Below, in pieces: positions 61,215 through 64,000 of a stretch of 64,000 nt of DNA (position 1 is the first letter of the stretch; each line of letters begins with the position of its first letter). The stretch comes from Streptomyces caelestis (GTDB lineage Bacteria; Actinomycetota; Actinomycetes; Streptomycetales; Streptomycetaceae), in the NCBI RefSeq assembly GCF_001279005.1, contig NZ_LGCN01000201.1, positions 10,760-74,759 of the forward strand. Direction: 5' to 3'. Made by a program: the position numbers and the translations under genes. Below the pieces are notes generated by a model. The model had not been told where the DNA came from and did not search any database. It worked only from the letters and a program-made list of their open reading frames with translations.

Positions 61215-62501
61215 GTGGCATCCACGGTCACCACGTCGAAGGACCCGTCGGCCACCTCCCGACCGGGATACGGCCGGCTGCTGCGCACGCGCGGCGCGTG
61301 GACGTTCCTGCTCCCGGGCTTCGCGGCACGCCAGCCGTTCGCGATGCTCACCCTCTCCATCGTGCTGCTGGTGCAGCACACCACCGGCTCGTACGGCGCG
61401 GCCGGCGCCGTCGCGGCCGTCACCGGCGTCTCCATGGCGCTGTTCGCGCCCTACAGCGGCCGCCTCGCCGACCGCCACGGGCAGCGCGCCGTCCTCGTGC
61501 CCGGCGTCCTGGTGCACACGGTGGCCGGACTGGCCCTCACCGCACTGGCGCTGTCCCACGCGCCCCTGTGGGCTCTGTTCGCCGCCGCCGTGCCCACGGG
61601 CGCCTCGGTGCCGCAGGTCGGGCCCATGGTGCGGGCCCGCTGGGGCGTGCGGCTCAAGGGCTCCCCGCTGATGACCACCGCGGCGGCCTTCGAGTCCGTC
61701 ACCGACGAGTTCACCTTCGTGGTCGGACCGCTGCTGGCCACGGCCCTGTGCACGGCCGTCGACCCGGCCGCGGGCCTGCTCACCGAGGCCGGGCTGACGC
61801 TGGTCGGCGGTCTGCTGTTCGCCGCGCAGAAGGGCACGCAGCCCGAGGCGGGCCGCGACGGGCACGCGCGCGTGGAGCACGTCTCCGCGCTGCGCGTCCC
61901 CGGTGTGCGCGTGCTGATCGTGACCTTCCTGGGCATCGGTTCCGTCTTCGGCGGCATGCAGGTCTCGCTGGCCGCGTTCACCGAGTCGATCGGCGAGCCC
62001 GGACTGAACGGCGTCCTCTACGGCGTCTTCGCCGCGGGCAACATGCTCTCCGGCATCGCCTGCGGCGCGATCGCCTGGAAGGCCGCCCCGCAGCGGCGCC
62101 TGGTGATCGGTTACACGGCGCTCGCACTGGCCGCGTCCGCCCTGTGGACCGCCCACTCGGCGCTGCTGCTGGCCGGCCTCGGCCTGCTGGTCGGCATGTG
62201 CATCGCGCCGGCCCTGATCACCGGCTACACGCTGGTGGAGAACCTGGTCCCGGCGGGCGCCCGCACCGAGGCCTTCACCTGGCTGACCGGTGCCGTCGCA
62301 CTCGGCCAGGCGGCGGCCGTCACGATCGCCGGACAGCTGGAGGACCGCCTGTGGGGCGGCGCCGGCTTCCTGGTCCCGATGGCCGGTACGGCGGCGGCCC
62401 TCGTGACGCTGCTGGCGCTGCGGTCGCGGCTGGCCGTGGGCCCGCGCGGGCGCGCCGCCGCACGTGGCGTGGGTCACCGCGAGCCCGTCGCGGTGGACTG
62501 A
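61215..62501 (+). CDS. MFS transporter
   Basis: The 428-residue membrane protein has about 12 segments and the MFS loop motif between TM2 and TM3 (SGRLADRHGQRAVL). The N-terminal FAARQPFAMLTLSIVLLVQHTTGSYGAAG and GFLVPMAGTAAALVTLL regions suggest a multidrug or sugar-efflux type. The start is GTG at 61215 behind GAAAGG. The 243 bp before it hold no gene that I can see. Confidence 0.88.
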   Translation: MASTVTTSKDPSATSRPGYGRLLRTRGAWTFLLPGFAARQPFAMLTLSIVLLVQHTTGSYGAAGAVAAVTGVSMALFAPYSGRLADRHGQRAVLVPGVLVHTVAGLALTALALSHAPLWALFAAAVPTGASVPQVGPMVRARWGVRLKGSPLMTTAAAFESVTDEFTFVVGPLLATALCTAVDPAAGLLTEAGLTLVGGLLFAAQKGTQPEAGRDGHARVEHVSALRVPGVRVLIVTFLGIGSVFGGMQVSLAAFTESIGEPGLNGVLYGVFAAGNMLSGIACGAIAWKAAPQRRLVIGYTALALAASALWTAHSALLLAGLGLLVGMCIAPALITGYTLVENLVPAGARTEAFTWLTGAVALGQAAAVTIAGQLEDRLWGGAGFLVPMAGTAAALVTLLALRSRLAVGPRGRAAARGVGHREPVAVD

Positions 62502-62531
62502 ACCGCGGGAATGCGTCACTATGGACCGTCG

Positions 62532-62558
62532 TTAGCACTCATCGAGTGAGAGTGCCAG
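62532..62558 (+). promoter_or_regulatory. CIRCE element (HrcA operator) before fmdB-like gene
   Basis: TTAGCACTC-N9-GAGTGCCAG is a 9-nt spaced inverted repeat. The left arm matches the CIRCE consensus (TTAGCACTC-N9-GAGTGCTAA) exactly, the right arm at 7 of 9 positions. It ends just before the AGGAGG ribosome site of the next gene, the usual place for CIRCE in a 5' leader. In Streptomyces HrcA-CIRCE normally controls groES/groEL and dnaJ-type genes. Confidence 0.8.
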
Positions 62559-62568
62559 GAGGAAGACA

Positions 62569-62895
62569 GTGCCGACCTACCAGTACCAGTGCACCGAGTG
62601 CGGCGAGGGCCTCGAGGCGGTGCAGAAGTTCACCGACGACGCGCTGACCGAGTGCCCCAATTGCCAGGGCCGCCTGAAGAAGGTGTTCTCGGCCGTGGGC
62701 ATCGTCTTCAAGGGCTCCGGCTTCTACCGCAACGACAGCCGCGGCTCCTCGTCGAGCAGCGCGCCGGCGTCGTCGAAGTCGTCGAGCACCTCGTCGTCGA
62801 CGTCTTCCTCCTCCTCGGACTCGGGTTCGGGCTCGTCGTCCGGCTCCTCCGGCTCCTCCGGCTCGAGCAGCACCGCCGGCACCACCGCCGCGTAA
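62569..62895 (+). CDS. FmdB family zinc-ribbon protein with Ser-rich tail
   Basis: The 108-residue protein has the FmdB zinc ribbon: MPTYQYQCTECGEGLEAVQKF, then ECPNCQGRLKKVFSAVGIVFKGSGFYRNDSR, with two CxxC pairs. The last 48 residues are almost only Ser, Gly, Ala and Thr and probably unfolded. FmdB proteins are found near C1-metabolism and heat-shock genes; their role is unknown. It starts with GTG 62569, 6 nt behind AGGAGG, and is under a CIRCE element. Confidence 0.92.
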   Translation: MPTYQYQCTECGEGLEAVQKFTDDALTECPNCQGRLKKVFSAVGIVFKGSGFYRNDSRGSSSSSAPASSKSSSTSSSTSSSSSDSGSGSSSGSSGSSGSSSTAGTTAA

Positions 62896-62910
62896 GGCCG
62901 CTTCCTTACG

Positions 62911-62940
62911 GGACCCCGTCGTCGTCCGACGACGGGGTCC
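62911..62940 (+). terminator. Terminator after the FmdB gene
   Basis: GGACCCCGTCGTC (62911-62923) pairs with GACGACGGGGTCC (62928-62940), a 13-bp stem with a 4-nt loop, 15 bp after the stop codon. Confidence 0.75.
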
Positions 62941-62960
62941 TCGGCGTTTCCGGGTGCGGT

Positions 62961-62966
62961 TAGGGT
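62961..62966 (+). promoter_or_regulatory. Putative -10 box of mtnP (leaderless)
   Basis: TAGGGT is followed by 7 nt and the ATG at 62974. GTG 62965 lies inside the box. Confidence 0.45.
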
Positions 62967-62973
62967 GCGGGGC

Positions 62974-63816
62974 ATGGCGAACAAGGCGAACGCCGGGATC
63001 GGCGTGATCGGCGGCTCCGGTTTCTACTCCTTCCTCGACGACGTGACCGAGGTCCAGGTGGACACCCCGTACGGGGCGCCCAGCGACTCCCTCTTCCTCG
63101 GCGAGGTGGCCGGCCGTCGGGTCGCCTTCCTGCCCCGGCACGGACGCGGCCACCATCTGCCGCCGCACCGCATCAACTACCGGGCCAACCTGTGGGCGCT
63201 GAGGTCGGTCGGCGTGCGCCAGGTCCTCGGCCCGTGCGCGGTCGGCGGCCTGCGGCCCGAGTACGGGCCGGGCACGCTGCTGGTGCCGGACCAGCTCGTG
63301 GACCGTACGAAGTCCCGGGCGGGCACCTACTTCGACGGGCTGCCGCTGCCCGACGGCACGGTGCCGAACGTGGTCCACGTGTCGCTGGCCGACCCCTACT
63401 GCCCCACCGGTCGAGCCGCCGCGCTGAAGGCGGCACGGGGCCGGGACTGGGAGGCGGTGGACGGCGGCACGCTGGTCGTGGTCGAAGGGCCGCGCTTCTC
63501 CACCCGCGCCGAGTCGCTGTGGCACCGGGCGCAGGGCTGGTCGGTGGTGGGCATGACCGGCCACCCCGAGGCGGCGCTCGCCCGTGAGCTGGAGCTCTGC
63601 TACACCTCCCTGACCCTGGTCACCGACCTGGACGCCGGCGCCGAGACCGGTGAGGGCGTCTCCCACGAGGAGGTGCTGCGGGTGTTCTCCGCCAACGTGG
63701 ACCGGCTGCGGGGCGTGCTCTTCGACGCGGTGGCCGCGCTGCCGACGACGGAGGGGCGGGACTGTCCGTGCACGTCGGCGCTGGGCGGGATGAACCCGGG
63801 GTTCGCGCTGCCGTAA
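62974..63816 (+). CDS. mtnP: S-methyl-5'-thioadenosine phosphorylase
   Basis: The 280-residue protein belongs to the MTAP/purine nucleoside phosphorylase family: GVIGGSGFYSFLDDVTEVQVDTPYGAPSD, FLPRHGRGHHLPPHRINYRANLWALRSVGV, VEGPRFSTRAESLWHRAQGWSVVGMTGHPEAALARELELCYTSLTLVTD. It cleaves MTA from polyamine and methionine-salvage reactions. ATG 62974 fits the -10 box; the ORF could start at GTG 62965. Confidence 0.93.
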   Translation: MANKANAGIGVIGGSGFYSFLDDVTEVQVDTPYGAPSDSLFLGEVAGRRVAFLPRHGRGHHLPPHRINYRANLWALRSVGVRQVLGPCAVGGLRPEYGPGTLLVPDQLVDRTKSRAGTYFDGLPLPDGTVPNVVHVSLADPYCPTGRAAALKAARGRDWEAVDGGTLVVVEGPRFSTRAESLWHRAQGWSVVGMTGHPEAALARELELCYTSLTLVTDLDAGAETGEGVSHEEVLRVFSANVDRLRGVLFDAVAALPTTEGRDCPCTSALGGMNPGFALP

Positions 63817-63854
63817 CCGCTCGCGGGGCGGAACGTCCCGTTCGGGCGGGGGAG

Positions 63855-63882
63855 TTCTCCACAGGGCCGTGGTACGTCCACA
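63855..63882. repeat. Two DnaA-box-like 9-mers
   Basis: TTCTCCACA (63855-63863) and ACGTCCACA (63874-63882) resemble the Streptomyces DnaA box TTGTCCACA at 8 and 7 of 9 positions. They lie in the same orientation 10 bp apart in the intergenic region after mtnP. Two boxes do not make an origin; they may bind DnaA or be chance. Confidence 0.25.
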
Positions 63883-63957
63883 GGGCCCGGCGGGGCGCGG
63901 CGCCAGGCCTCATCGTGGGAGTCGCAAACCGGTCCCTCGTCGCAGGTGGTGGTCCCC

Positions 63958-64000
63958 GTGTCCCGTCCTCCTTCCTCGCTCCGCCTCCCCTCCCCCACCG
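63958..64000 (+). CDS. Start of a further protein, cut by the window edge
   Basis: A GTG at 63958 behind AGGTGG begins MSRPPSSLRLPSPT and is open to the window end. The Pro/Ser/Arg-rich start resembles the N-termini of streptomycete SAF-domain or secreted proteins, but no domain is visible. Confidence 0.35.
   Translation, partial: MSRPPSSLRLPSPT

Overview
The window is high-GC actinobacterial chromosome, and gene content and order point to Streptomyces. It carries tam/tamR, a galTEK operon, an SsgE-type sporulation protein, an rsmA-ispE pair with GTGA overlap, a Pmt O-mannosyltransferase, MecA-like penicillin-binding proteins and a galU-moeA-moaC-moaB-rimJ-sepX cluster. It is mostly core-type chromosome with one transposon insertion. 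No prophage, CRISPR array or secondary-metabolite cluster was seen.

Left third (1-21,900). A TetR regulator and a decayed antitoxin are followed by the divergent tamR / tam-VOC pair, an orphan LuxR-type response regulator and a GNAT enzyme. galT-galE-galK (minus strand) diverges from a sodium/solute symporter with a small two-TM partner, and a near-perfect 19-bp palindrome lies between them. Next come an atypical response regulator, two paralogous Pro-rich membrane-anchored beta-propeller proteins, an ABC-F ATPase, a Uma2 protein, and the housekeeping run zinc-ribbon protein-tatD-rsmA-ispE with rsmI. The rpf gene that usually sits between tatD and rsmA is absent.

Middle (21,900-41,700). pmt is followed by two tandem MecA-type PBPs and ssgE. 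A CbiMN-CbiQ-CbiO nickel/cobalt ECF importer is preceded by a Nur-box-like site. Then come a serine beta-lactamase-like esterase, DUF1876, a DMT-family transporter, an intact Phd/RelE toxin-antitoxin pair, and an MMPL transporter with a TetR regulator and a duplicated operator. A TnpA-less TnpB (IS605-type, RNA-guided nuclease) element sits between that operator and a tricorn-like protease gene.

Right third (41,700-64,000). A MerR regulator diverges from a Baeyer-Villiger monooxygenase-hydrolase-SDR operon, with a perfect palindrome between them. Then follow exonuclease III, a GNAT protein, a secreted GH16-ricin glucanase, tRNA-Ala(CGC) and the sepX-rimJ-moaB-moaC-moeA/glp-galU division and cofactor cluster. 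The window ends with 5-formyl-THF cyclo-ligase, a penicillin acylase with a Gly-Thr repeat just before its beta subunit, a CPA-type antiporter, an MFS transporter, an FmdB zinc ribbon preceded by a CIRCE heat-shock operator, MTA phosphorylase and the start of one more gene.

Thirteen genes have a TANNNT box exactly 6-7 nt before the start codon. This suggests leaderless transcripts and was used to settle several starts. All functional assignments come from reading motifs and context; no database search was run.
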